NCBI GenBank assembly: GCA_009103225.1
Contig: RHPI01002836.1
Coordinates: forward strand, 156,586 to 210,509
Direction of reading: 5' to 3'
Origin: Chlorokybus atmophyticus
Taxonomy: Eukaryota > Streptophyta > Chlorokybophyceae > Chlorokybales > Chlorokybaceae
Length of the DNA: 53,924 nt
Positions within the stretch are counted from its first letter, which is position 1. Every line of letters starts with the position of its first letter. The notes beneath the pieces were generated by a model that was not told the DNA's origin, searched no databases, and saw only the letters and a list, made by a program, of their open reading frames with translations. This document shows, piece by piece, positions 1 through 11,818 of this stretch. A program made the position numbers and the translations under genes.

Positions 1-2405
1 CCCCCCCCCCCCCCGCTGTGCGCAATGGTCGATGCACTGACAAAGTGCGCGCGCGCAATTAAATTGATGTACGATGGCTACTTTGTGTGCATTGCCGGGT
101 TCCATAGAAAAGACCTTTGCAAGGCCTTCACATTGCGGACAGCGAGGAAAGACTTTCTATATAGCGGGTGCTTCATGCACACATTCGGTTGAAATTGGCA
201 ATTGCATATGTGTGTGTATCACATATACTACACAAGTACATTCTCCTTTTCATTACATTAATATTTTATGCGTGAGTAAGGTAAAAAGAAACATGGTGGA
301 TGCTCCCATGCACGACACATGCATAGCACAAAGCATTTACAACAAAGCATTCATATTATCATAACGTGTTAACGATACGTCACTGAGCAGCTTAAAAAGC
401 AACAATAACAACTACCAATGCATGAATTTACCAACATATGTATATCGAAACACAACTTTCAGATTTAACTTTGTCCGTGTATTCTCGACAATGGCTAGAT
501 ACATATCCTCTTCATATCGTGTATGCATATGTGCGCAATTACTTTATCTTTTGTTTAAACGAAATCAAAGAGCGCGCATACGGTATGTTTATGGCATGTT
601 TACACCATATCATCGGTAAACATCGCATACGACTTTGTGCGAAATCACAGATAAACTAAAGTAACATATACAATATGGTGTATACCCTATACCATCATTA
701 TGGTTTGACGTATATAGGAAACCATAGTGAAACACGCTATGCCAAGCGCAAAAACACAACCAAAACACATAGAGCACAACACTTGTATAAAGTATATATA
801 AAGTATATATATAAAGTTAGTCGGGCCGAGGAGAGTCGACGGTCACACTGTCTCGCACAGGTGCAAGGAAAGACATGCTCACCAAACATGCTACTGCGGC
901 ATGCTGTAGCATGGTAACAAAAGGAAAACATAATTTAGGGTATGGTTATGAGCTACTCAATAGGCATAACCAGCTATTGGTCAGTGGCGCGTGGGTCTTC
1001 ATGCTGATAGGTCGGGCGAGGGTCTGGATGTAGGCATGCTCGGTGAAAGTTGGCATGCGGGGACTACAGGCATGACAAGTTTTGCTCATGTTGCAGCATT
1101 TTTCGCATACGATATATGACATTTTAAGTGCACTACATTGTATAATTTGCAAATTTATTTCAAGTGCCACGACGTCATGTGATGTGATGAAAAATATTCG
1201 GCTAAAACTTTGCATCGGCTCCCGCGGATTGCAATGGTTTTGAATATTAACTCATTTTAAAGAAATCAGCCACAAACTACAACACGCAATGATATGCATA
1301 CTTTATGCGTTTATATGTCATGATATGGCTCTATCACGTCAGGTTGGATTAAGTGAGCCAAAGTGTGGCTTGTAAGGCGGCGGATTTATCATGGTTTGAA
1401 GCCAAATTTTTTGGCAACAATTAAAGGAAGCCAGATTGGCTCTTTGGAGCCACCAATCCGAACACTGATGACATGGCTCGAGGTTATCGGTTGAAAACCT
1501 TGACAATTAAATGTACATTCCGCATTAAAAACGTTGAAGCATGAATTTCTTATGCGCGAAGAGAATAACGCGGTAAGCGGAATGGAAAGTTGAAGGATAA
1601 ACGTAATGCTGACAACGGGTATGAACTGTGGTACTCGACGTGTATCACCGGCTTTGCGAGGCAAGCTTGACGAATCCCATTTAATCCCAAGTAATTCCAT
1701 GGGTTTGCACTTGGACTTCCTGTTAATGGATTAATTAATACCGCTCAAGAAGCTTCTCGGAAATCTACGCTTTTATGCTCACATGTGTCGGGTGCCTACC
1801 GAAAGTGCCTCGAATCATGACAGCATGGGAGTTTACGAAAATGTATCCTATACATTTTCAACATGCATGTTATACCTTGACATAAGCATACTAGATTATC
1901 TCTTAGCATATATACATCATGTCACGTGTATATCAGAATATATCTTGTTTGAATGTATTTATAACAATATCAATAGCTTGCAATGATGTCAAGTTTGGAG
2001 CCTTCCGTGGATAGCTCACCAAAGGTTCGTCAACAAATGAAGTTCGTAGGTTGGAAGATTGGTGTGAGCGCTCTCCGGAACGCATTCCCAACGCTTCCGT
2101 AAGGATATAATTGACTTCCGTTCCGTCCAGCGAAGGGCACAGGGTGGATTCCCATTGGCAATGCCGCGTGCATTGCCAATGGGATTCCGCTCCGCAGCCC
2201 GCGGCGGCGCGGCCCGCATTGACATTTGTTGAGGAATCCGCGAGCTGCACGAGACTTTCCATCAGCGCAGATTCCGCCGCCAAAACCCAATCACTGCAAA
2301 AGAAAAAGAAAGGGTGTTGCCCACGTGAAACTTTTGCACGCGGCTGGCACGCGGCGACCGCTCTGCGGCTTACGATGTGAGCCTTTGCTGAGATTGAATG
2401 AGTTG
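1..2405. other. Gene-poor left end, no gene recognised
   Basis: The stretch opens with a run of 14 C, which looks like a contig edge. Both strands hold only short open frames without recognisable motifs or convincing splice signals. A 116-codon minus frame ending at 1933 has balanced composition but no real ATG at its 5' end and no known motif, so I do not call it. The only clear structure is the hairpin at 2151-2183. Confidence 0.6.
2151..2183. repeat. Perfect 14-bp inverted repeat (hairpin)
   Basis: Arms CCCATTGGCAATGC (2151-2164) and GCATTGCCAATGGG (2170-2183) are exact reverse complements around a 5-nt loop CGCGT; one more pair (T2150/A2184) extends the stem. It could fold as RNA or be a dyad protein-binding site. 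No transposon ends or target duplication were seen around it. Confidence 0.8.
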
Positions 2406-3447
2406 GTTCTTGTTAGTGTTGGGCATTAACTACCTTCGGGGGTCGGTTAGCGGTTAATAGGTTATAGGTTAATGTTAACGCCAGGTTAATCTCATACGGT
2501 CACAGTGTTTAATGAAAGCAGGCGCAAACGATAGCTCGCGATGAGGTCTGTTCAGCTGCTTTGCAAGTTCATAATATCAAGCAACTTCAAGTTTTGTTCA
2601 TGTGACCATCTTATGGCATGATGCATAGGTTGCATGTGTATTTATTAATCATGTTATGTGTATGTAACAGCCACATTTGCTTGAAGTAAAGCTGCATGAC
2701 CATAAACACATGGTGTAACAGATATTATATACTATAAACGTATGTGTTTATATCTGATTCAATCATAACAGGTATTTATTGTACATAAGTGACAACAACG
2801 CCTGAGCTGCTCCTTCGCTTTTTATATAGCCATTATGCAACCTCGTTGTAACATAACATATCTCTACACACCGTATGTGTACATTGTGCTTCTGCTACTG
2901 CTGCTTCTGCCACCGCCATAAGTGTTGTTTAGCGCTAGCGGCGTTGAGTAAATGTAATTCTATCTTGGCCCCCACTTAATTGCTTATGTTTTGGTTGCAC
3001 GTTTATTTTTCTTTTCAATATGCTTCGGAGCTTACTATACCTCGCAGCTTTTGTGTGTCATATGTATGCATACATGTGTTATAGCTATATGTGTCCAATA
3101 CATACAAGGGTGTAATTATGATTACACTCACATGACTTATAGATTGTATATATACCGACCCCTAGTATACATATAGACACATATGTGTACGTATAATATT
3201 GTAATTCATGCACACATGCATACATTTAAGCGCATGTTCACATACACAGGTATTAGATACCTCAGATGCCGTACCTCGTGCCGTATCTCAACGGCGTGTT
3301 AGACGTATCTTGTTGTAACTAGGTGTAACCATACGTAACCTATTAACCCGTTAACTTTTGCTCTTCTCTGAATAATGCAAAAATCAACCTCACTAACTTG
3401 GTTGATGGTAAACTGGTTATTGGTTAGCGCCCAACACTAATTCTTGT
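2406..3447. mobile_element. Non-autonomous hAT-like element (MITE), about 1.03 kb
   Basis: The element spans 2414-3439. Both ends begin TAGTGTTGGGC on their own strand, an 11-bp perfect terminal inverted repeat. It is flanked by 8-bp sequences GTTCTTGT (2406-2413) and ATTCTTGT (3440-3447) that match at 7 of 8 positions, the target-site duplication length typical of hAT elements. A second perfect inverted pair, GGTTAATAGGTTA, sits at 2452-2464 and, on the other strand, at 3336-3348. The inside is AT-rich and has no transposase frame, so it would depend on an enzyme made elsewhere. Family assignment is inferred from end sequence and duplication length only. Confidence 0.7.
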
Positions 3448-3804
3448 CGCTATGAATCAATGCGTGCGCCAAGCATTCGTACTGCATGGTACCAACGGGA
3501 ACACAAAGGAGCATGCCAGATTATTATTGCGGCTATGTGGGATTTCGGGCCTTTCAGGCCCCTATGAAGCGGTCATAGATTTCGGCTAGAAGGCAAGTCT
3601 GTGGTATAGGCCATACCGTAAAGCTATACCGTGTAGCCCAGTGCTCGTTTGAATCTTGTCACGCGTCCCGAACTTTGCCTGCATAGGCCCGCAACATGAC
3701 CGGCAGCGGACGGCTGGGTTAAGGTGGTTCACCGCTCCAAGTGGGTGCACCAAAGATTGTACAATGTCGCCTTTTGACACATACATACATATGTGTATGT
3801 ATCA

Positions 3805-3805
3805 A

Positions 3806-3840
<35 letters not shown>

Positions 3841-3841
3841 T
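3805..3841. repeat. (AT)n microsatellite
   Basis: Thirteen uninterrupted AT units from 3805, one GT interruption, then further TA units. Confidence 0.9.
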
Positions 3842-4987
3842 GTTGCTGACGGTAGGTATCGGTGTTGGCCCTCTCTGTGGCCGGCTGTGCTGACGTCGGC
3901 ACAGGCGCACTTATGCCTAGGCATCACTAGGAACCTGCAACAGAGTGCGGATGAATAATCTAAAAGTGATGACTTGACCTTTCGGAAGGGACTTCCCTGC
4001 CTGTCAAGTTCTACTGTCAAGTTCTGCTGTCGGTAGCAGACTGCCGTTTGGCGTCGGGCTGACCAAACGGCGCCGCGACACTGTCCGGCCGCGGATCTGA
4101 GGTCTGGTGCCAGCTGATGCCTTGTCAGGGCTGGCGAGTCGCGGGCAAGGCTGACTGCGCTAATGTGGCTACGGCGACAAGTACATTTGTACCAGCAGGC
4201 GCGCAGGATTAGGGCTTGCGCAGCAGGTGCGTGCAAAGAAGAACCCTGCCTTGCACTTGTTGTACTTGTCCATGCTCTAAGCTTGGCGGGTACAATCTTG
4301 CGGAACTGCTTGCTAATCAGTACCCGGCGGACACTCCGCCGGACGACCATCGAGCCGTCCGTAATAGTGACGTGGATGCCCAAAGTGCCGTCGCTGCCGT
4401 CCGATAAGGTTACGCGGTCACAAAAATGCCGCGTGTGATTGCACACATGATACGCTTAAACACAGCACATGTACCAGTGTAGGCGTGGATATCTATAAGC
4501 ATAACCAACGTCGCATTGGAAGTTGTAGCCATAAGAGTGATGCTGATAGCAATCATCGCCATAATGAGTATGCCGTCTTCCACTTCTGTTTTAGGGGCGC
4601 GCGCGGCATGCTGCCGAGATAAGCGAGTCACGGCCAGTGTTGGCTGGAGGGGCGGCGACTTTAAGTAATCAGTGTAATACAACGCGACTTATCTTCCTTA
4701 ATTAACAAACCGTCGGGCAAATGGGGTCTGGCACCTGTCCTTCTCGCGCCTGCGGCCTGTCCTCTCTTCCATGATAGTCATCGTCGAGGGCTGGTACCAC
4801 TACACAAGTACCTCAGGGCATAATGTCGTCATGCGGCCGTACTAATGTATGGCGCAAGCGCAGCGTTGCAAGCCATGTCTGTACGGATCCCTAATTAGGG
4901 CTACATAGCGTCAGTACGACCTGTACGTGTGGACGCAGTTATCAACGGGGTTGATTCAAAGCTACTTCGTGTCCAGACGAACTACGG

Positions 4988-5027
4988 TAAGTGCATACCA
5001 TCAGGAACGGGCAAGTGTATGCACTTA
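4988..5027. repeat. Inverted repeat TAAGTGCATA / TATGCACTTA
   Basis: A 10-bp arm at 4988-4997 and its exact reverse complement at 5018-5027, with a 20-nt spacer. Related TAAGTGCA words recur near 5112 and 5230, so this may be a small repeat family rather than a functional hairpin. Confidence 0.6.
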
Positions 5028-6995
5028 TCGCATTGACGCACACTCGTTTAGTGCATTGCATAACATATAGCACCCGCTTTATGTGCATTCATCATGCATT
5101 CAGGCTTGAAATAAGTGCACATTCTATGCCCTAAGCGAGCAATTCTCATGACAAAATTGTGGTTACATGTGGGACATATCTAAGTGTGAGCTGTTTGTCA
5201 CTTGTGGATCGCGCGTAAACTATCCTGGTAAGTGCATATACACATGAATCAATCAAGCAACATTTATCAATAAATGCATACGCTTTTAGCAACTTTTGCA
5301 ACCATAGCCTCGCATCACTATATGAAAAGTGTCTTTCCTATAGCTTGTATCCCATTAATGGGGTAATTCTTCAAGTGCTTACAAAGTTAGCATTCTTCTA
5401 AGCATCTACTTATCATAAAATTATAGACATGATTTAAAGCGGCTTAAATGACGTTTTTGTTGTTATTTTTACACCACGATTTTAATAACACGCATGGCCA
5501 ACAATATTTATATACATTATAATACTATATGATTATGATATTTATTTATACATGCACACAGCTTTATGTTGTTAGCAAATTATTCCCCCGTTGCAAGACT
5601 AGCCTTCATGAATAAGTATGCAATTTCGTTGGTCTTGTAACATATGTCGGGGTTTGTCGATAGCCTCTGAAGCATTTGGTCTTTTCAATTCTGTCATGTC
5701 GACGAGGTGATGCTCTTACACCGAAGTCTCTTTACGGGGGAAGATTGCAGGGGACCCATTCATGCATCACTTGAAGTTCAGTTCTGCTGTAATGCCGCGT
5801 CGTAGCATACAGGAGGACTGAAGAACCCACGATCAAATACCAAGCAGCAGTTGCAAACAGAAAACAGCATGCATGGATCTCAGGTAACGGTCAATACAAT
5901 TGCTACGGTAATAATGTAGCACTTGTCAGTGCCGGCGGTACCGGTCACTGCAGAGCTGGCCATTCAACAATACCAACTTGTAACATGATTGTGACGCCCC
6001 CGCAGTTGATAGACCTTTGGCGTACCGGTGTGGTACCGGTCTGTCGCTGGCTGTTTTATGTTGGAAAAGATTCCCAATTCATGCGGGCGAAAGGTTGTCA
6101 GCATTCACAGCGCGCATTGCACGCTTCAGCAAAGGTAGGTACAGACTCTGCTAGCGGTACGATGATGGTACCGACCTACCCGCCTACCGGCTAGCCTGCC
6201 ATGCGCGCAAGTCGCGCTGGTGCGCGGCAAGCAGGATTCCCCTCCTGCGGTTCAGTCCGGTTCATAACTCCTGGTAAAAAAAGAAATACCTGTCAACACG
6301 AAAAAGAAAAAACTGGTACGTTCAAGCAAGTTGATAATATCCCTATGCCCCATACCACACTGAATAAGTACTTGTGTGGGGAACAGGGCGGATGCAAAGC
6401 GCAAAGGGTTGTCTTGTGTGGCGAGCGGGTTGGAGAGAGAGATATACCTGTCCAGCGGCAGGCGGGTACATTTGCCTGTTAGTGTGAGAGACACTGAGTT
6501 GGAGGACTGAGTGTGTACGTGTGTGGGCTCCCGTGTAGTGAGCGTGTGCTTACCACTCTCAGATACTTTTTGCCCTGTAGTAAGCTGAGTCTGGGACAGC
6601 GTAGGGGTGTGTGGGTTCTTTTAAGGTCAAGCATACAGGGAGGTCATTAGCCCAGTTGAGGGGAGAAAAGGTCAAGTGCCCGGGTGGAAAGAGGAGGGGA
6701 AGAGGTATATTCTAGTGTGTATCTGTATCTGTGCTCGCTGCTGTCTCCGCCGTCTTGGTGATACTCCTCCTCGGCCTAAGTGTGCTTCTACTCCTGCTGG
6801 GTGAAGAGGGGAGCGCTGCTTGTCCCTCAACAGGAAAGCTATTACTACACCTGCCACATCAACACCACGGACAGTGACAAAGACAGAGACGGAGCCTTGT
6901 CCAGTCTTGTCAAGGAGTGCCAGGCGGCATTGTCGTCGTCGCCGGCGAGGTGTTTGACAGAGCAAGAGTAACAGTTTGAGAGTCCCAGTGTGTGC

Positions 6996-8438
6996 ATGGA
7001 CGCGACGGGCAAGGGAGCGGCCTCGTTGATCAAGTTGGAGGGGTCTCCAGTGTTGTTCCCATCAGCAGCGGCGATGTCGTCCTCCTCCTCCGCCCCAGCA
7101 GCTGCTGCCGCCGCTGCCTCATCCTACCCCTACCCTCCTCCCTCTGCCTTGGTGGCGGCCAGGCAGCTCGCCTCAGACGAGTTCGACTACGCCCTTCTCA
7201 CAAGCGTCTTCCCCAAGGCCTTCAACAGCAACAATGCCAACAACAATGCATCGATCAGTCCCATGCAGCAAGGGCCAATGCTTCCATCCAAGGAAGAGGT
7301 GTCCACACCCCTATCGGCGCTGGACTCAGGCATGCTGTTCAACGATCCCTTTCCCAACGTTGTGCCACCCAACGGTAAACACGCATTGAGCATTGGGCTG
7401 TGTTTGTTGTGTATGTCTCACCCTTGCATCAGTCCACATTGAGTGCGGGTGTCAAGTCAGGCAGCATGGTGACACACACAATGCATGCACTTTGACGTGA
7501 AAGCTTATGCAACAATGCTACCTGTCTGTGTGCGCAAGTTTATTAGTATACATGTGTGATGTGCTTATGTATCTGTATCCCTGTTGTTGTTGTTGTGATG
7601 TTGATATTATTGTTGTGTTTGTGCAGATTTGATCAGGGAAGATTGTTGGACTGGTTTCCTCGCCAACATCTCAGACGACAATCCTGACTCAAGTCTGCCC
7701 TCCACTCCCGATTCCATCATCGATTGCGGGGCGGCTCTGGAGTTCATTTGTCCTCCCAGCCCGCACCACCCATCTTCTGCAGCGAAGCCCACAGTCCCCA
7801 CTGTGACAACCAACAACAATACTCGCAACAACAACAACAAGCACAGCATCACGCATGAGGATGATGACCTCGAGCGCGTCAAACGCCGCCGTCGGTGAGT
7901 GACATATACTACGTGTACATGTAGTGTGTACGCGAGTCTGCGTTCTTGTGTAGGTGTGCATCTCTGTCACGTCGGCTTGTTGTTCTTTGCCCTGCACTAT
8001 AAGGAAGGGACAGAGCATGTTGGTTTTGCAGTGCGCTGTCAAGTCAGTTTGTTGTGAATGGGTGGTTGTGTGACAACATGTTGTGTATGTCTGCACGTGA
8101 CAGCGACAGTTGTCAATTGTGGTATGCTTGTCCGTGTTGGAATGCTTGCCACCATGTCATTGACCTGTGGTTTGTCTGTTTGCAGTGAGTCTGCTCAGCG
8201 TGCGCGTGCTCGCAAGACGGCCTACATGCGTTCCCTTGAGCAAGAGAACATGCTCCTCCGCAACGAGAACCGCGGGTTGCGAGAGGCCATCACCAAATAC
8301 GAGCCTCGACCCGACATCTCACTGCCACCGCCGACCAAACCCGCCGTACGCGCGAGTCCCAAACGCAACCCCAACACGGCGTCATCCTCGGCCGCAGCAA
8401 CGACAACAACAACAACTACCTCTCACCATCACTCGTAA
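6996..8438 (+). CDS. bZIP transcription factor, three exons
   Basis: Exons 6996-7374, 7627-7894 and 8186-8438 join in phase to give a 299-aa protein; both introns are GT-AG. The first ATG in frame is 6996. Residues 1-126 are rich in Ser, Ala, Pro and Asn; exon 2 is acidic and Asn-rich and ends in a basic cluster (KRRRR, 212-216). The second intron splits the basic region, as in many plant bZIP genes. The DNA-contact part reads ESAQRARARK (217-226), followed by a short zipper with leucines at 233, 240 and 247, exactly nine residues after the conserved Arg223. The C-terminus is Thr, Ser and His rich. Family knowledge: bZIP proteins bind DNA in the nucleus as dimers. Oddity: the position of the invariant basic-region Asn (215) is Arg in this splice model. 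Target genes cannot be inferred. Confidence 0.85.
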
Positions 8439-8572
8439 CGCGGTCCCAGTGTGCTGCACCCAGACCCACACTCCCCCCCCCCCCCATGTAAGTGTGCCTA
8501 TGCATGTTTGTGCATGCGTATGTGGGCACGCCAATGTTGCCAATGTTTTGTTACTCCCTCTGGCTCTTTGCA

Positions 8573-8611
<39 letters not shown>

Positions 8612-9933
8612 TAACGCTGTCATTGTTGTAGCGCTAATGCATGTGTGATGTGACTGACAAGTTGGTTTGTGCAATGCAGATAGACTGCAAAAGGTAGGAG
8701 ATTAGGCCTCTATTTACCTGGCGTGTGCTGCTGCGAGCGTTGCAATATATGTTGGAGCGCGGGGGAGCATCGTCGTATACATACAAAACTGCCAGTATAC
8801 GCTTATCAAGCATTACCATCATTCTCATTTCCAATCCTCGCCTGACGCTCGAGCAGCATTACCCTCATGAAGAACTTCCATGCAAGACCACACGATACCC
8901 ACCACCAGGCCAGAGAGAGTGTGAAAGTTGTGTACAGTTGTTGTTGCCGCCGGCTACCCATCCGACGCGCACGTGCTGTGGCGGGGAGGGACATGTGGGT
9001 CTGTCGACACGTGTCTATGGCGGATTTTATTTTTGCTGTTGTTGAAAAGACAGGTTGGGAAGGGGAGAGGGAGGAAAAAAAAATGGTGCTACTTTTTATG
9101 TTAATAACACCGCGGTGAAGTCCGTGTACTAAATGAAATTGTACTCGTGTGCAGCTGTAAGTGAGACTGTAGCATAACTTTGATGCAATTTAGTCGTAGC
9201 TGTAGTGGCCGTATGTGCCTGACTTAAGCAGATACAAATAACAGACACGATTATGTCGAGGGAGAGGGGTGGGGGGATTATAACGGAAAGCTGTCTAAGG
9301 TTGCCTGTTATCAGATTGTTGTTTGGGGCAGAGCAGCAGATGCAGTCGCTATTGGCTGGCATGTTATACAAAGAAACATTGTTTGCCCTTGTCGCTGTAT
9401 TGATGGTATGATAGTGTACACAGTTCGCAATGACGGATATGTACACATCATGTGAAACATGTTGCTTGTGCATCATGCATTGCATAGAACGTTTCACCAT
9501 GGACTTCTATACCCTTTGCATGCAACCACAATTGTCACATGTGTAAGTGTAGTGTAAGTACTGCGCTGCAAGCATGGCTATGTAACTACATGTATGTTGC
9601 TATCAGCGCCAAGCAGAATATATACCTACTCAAATGCAACTTGCGGTTGATATCCGACACAAACCACATTGTACAGTTGATCTCCCAGTATTCTGAATTG
9701 CGACGTTGAGGTTCAGAACTGTACTGCCCTGGCAGACGAGTGAAGATGTATTCAGCCTGCATCCAAGTCCAAATGTTGCACAGCGCATAGAGACAACTCC
9801 GATTCTCCTGTGTCAACGCTGACAACAGCATAATACACTTTGATACAGCTCAATCCCCTGCTATAATATCAGCAGCAGCAACAGCAACTCCACCACTAGT
9901 ATATCCCTCCCTCACCCCCAAACATCCTTCCTC
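8439..9933. other. Region between the convergent bZIP and PII genes
   Basis: No gene recognised. It must hold both 3' UTRs. It contains a TG microsatellite (8576-8608), and two TGTAA words near 9543-9555, the usual chlorophyte polyadenylation signal. These are on the plus strand, so they could serve the bZIP transcript, though they lie 1.1 kb downstream. Confidence 0.5.
8576..8608. repeat. (TG)n microsatellite
   Basis: About 16 TG units in the 3' region of the bZIP gene. Confidence 0.9.
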
Positions 9934-11818
9934 TCAACTTGTTGCTTGGGCCTTTTGTGCCAGCTGGTCCGCCCTCCCGCCTTTCATGCGCTCAGCCGCA
10001 GCACCGCGCTCCCCTGATATATCAGGATGAATGAGTACAGGATCCATGATCACAAGCAGCTTGTTGGGGCATTGTATCACCCCAAGTGACAATACATGTG
10101 CTGTGTGCAATGCGGGCATAGAGACAACGTAGTGACAGGATTGGCAGGACGCACCTGTTCTGATGCGAATGACGTCTGCAATAGGCACAACTGCCAAGGA
10201 GAATATCAATTGTGAGTGACACAACTTCAGGACCAACAACAAATACGGCACAAGAAACCATGGCAACAGCTTGCATCATTCTGTGACATATCCGAGTAAT
10301 CACTTACTGAAGATTTTGCCGTCACCGATTTCACCCGTGCGTGCCGTCTTTGCAATGACATCAACTACAAAGTCCACCTGTCCACAGGGAAATACACCTT
10401 TATGATTCACAACCACATGATGCCATGTTCGCAGTTCATGCTTGCATGTTGATGACCTGCGCTGCCATACATAATAAGTATGCATAATATGCATACCTGG
10501 TCCTCTGCAACAACCACCTCAATACGCACTTTGGACACCAGCTGCGCATCCGAAAACTCAGAACCTGCATATCAAATGTTAATGTCGCTCATAACACATA
10601 CTATCTGCTTGCATCCCATTGCAAGAAGATTGCTTGCGTTGCGATATTCGCCATGATGTGTACAGTTTTTGTGCACATTGTAGGCAGATACATTGTGCAA
10701 ATGAGTTGCTACTGTTCACATGGTAATTGTGGCGCAATGTTTGTAGTGCTGTATAGCCTTCATGCCATACCCGTGTCCATGAGAACTCTTCTTACATGCA
10801 CAGTAACTGTCAGCAATGCAATACACACACACCACGCTACTACCACAGCCAAAATGTGACCACGGTAACACCTTTATGACACGCACGCAAAGTGGCACAT
10901 CAGTTCGAGTGTTTATTATTGCCATGAGTGATGTTTGACTTCTTACCAGCATATCGCTCGCTGCGACCTATTTGAGAACCAAACCCCCGCACGTCTGTGA
11001 CGGTGAGGCCGCGGATGCCCACATTGATCAAAGCCGACGACACGTCCTGCAACCGCCAAGGCCTGCACAGCACACGTGCATGTGCATGAGTGCAGGTAGG
11101 TGCGAGTGCAGGTATACATTTTGTAATGAGCGCGTGCGTGTGTGCGTAGATGCGCGCATGCGACATGCATGCGCGTGGTTGCGCACGCGTGTGTGTGTTG
11201 TGCTTCATGACTGTGAAGACTGCAACATACTGGTTCAAGGCAGGCGTGAGAGCTGCATGCAAGTCTATCCTTGTTGTACATAGCTAAGCTCCTTCACTGA
11301 ATGGGGCAAACTTGTGCGATAAAACCAACCTCTCCGAATGACCTCACCTTAATATGGCGTCAATCCTGTAGAACGGAGTTCCTGTCAATCGCAGAGACAA
11401 TGATTTAACGATTACGCATCATGACCGACAATCATAGTCAAGCAACTCACATGCAACAGCATCAGTTGATCCAGTTACGCGCATGTAATGTGCCATTGGC
11501 TTTGAGGTTACTACACGAACCCGTTTTGTTACTGAAACTGGAAGGCGCAATGTTGTTGTTGTCAGCAACATCGCTGTTGTTGTTGTTGACGCCAGAAGCC
11601 TGAGCTCTGGGGGGTCCCTGTGCAGACAGCCTCTGTCGTCGCCGCCGCCTGCTTCTCAGGGAGGAGGACCTGGGAGGCAGCACCAGCAACGGCGGCGGCC
11701 CTGCGCTGCCTGAAACGGACGCCTCTCGGCAGGAGTAGAGAGACGCCTGAGGCCTGCAGCTCCTCCTCACCACCGGCACTGAGACCCAGCTCGACAACCC
11801 CGTCGCCGCCGCCGCCAT
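9934..11818 (-). CDS. GLB1: PII nitrogen-regulatory protein, plastid-targeted, seven exons
   Basis: Minus-strand exons 11818-11479, 11381-11348, 11062-10947, 10564-10497, 10377-10308, 10190-10155 and 10013-9934 keep phase throughout and give 247 aa. Residues 1-113 (from MAAAATGL) are Ser/Arg/Ala rich and look like a plastid transit peptide plus linker. The PII core starts at FYRIDAILRPWRL (about 117). Visible hallmarks are GIRGLTVTDVRGFG, the T-loop with GSEFSD, the signature TGEIGDGKIF (nucleotide-binding B-loop) and IADVIRIRTGERG. Tyr51 of bacterial PII, the uridylylation site, is Phe here, as in plants; the adjacent Ser (cyanobacterial phosphosite) is kept. The C-terminus (about 223-247) extends as the plant Q-loop. 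Family role: a trimer sensing ATP/ADP and 2-oxoglutarate that controls N-acetylglutamate kinase. Alternative in-frame ATGs lie at 11869 and 11935. Two exons are only 34 and 36 nt. Confidence 0.93.

Larger units (their letters stand above)
3448..6995. other. Long intergenic stretch left of the bZIP gene
   Basis: About 3.5 kb without a recognisable gene on either strand. It includes an AT dinucleotide run (3805-3841), a small inverted repeat at 4988-5027, an AT-rich section near 5440-5560, and a cluster of ACCGGT/GGTACC words at about 5930-6190. The last few hundred bases are presumably the promoter and 5' UTR of the bZIP gene, but no TATA box or start site can be assigned with confidence. Confidence 0.55.

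Noticed and set aside
1933-2283. 116-codon minus frame
   Set aside because: Composition is acceptable but there is no ATG at the start, no motif, no splice context and no copy elsewhere.
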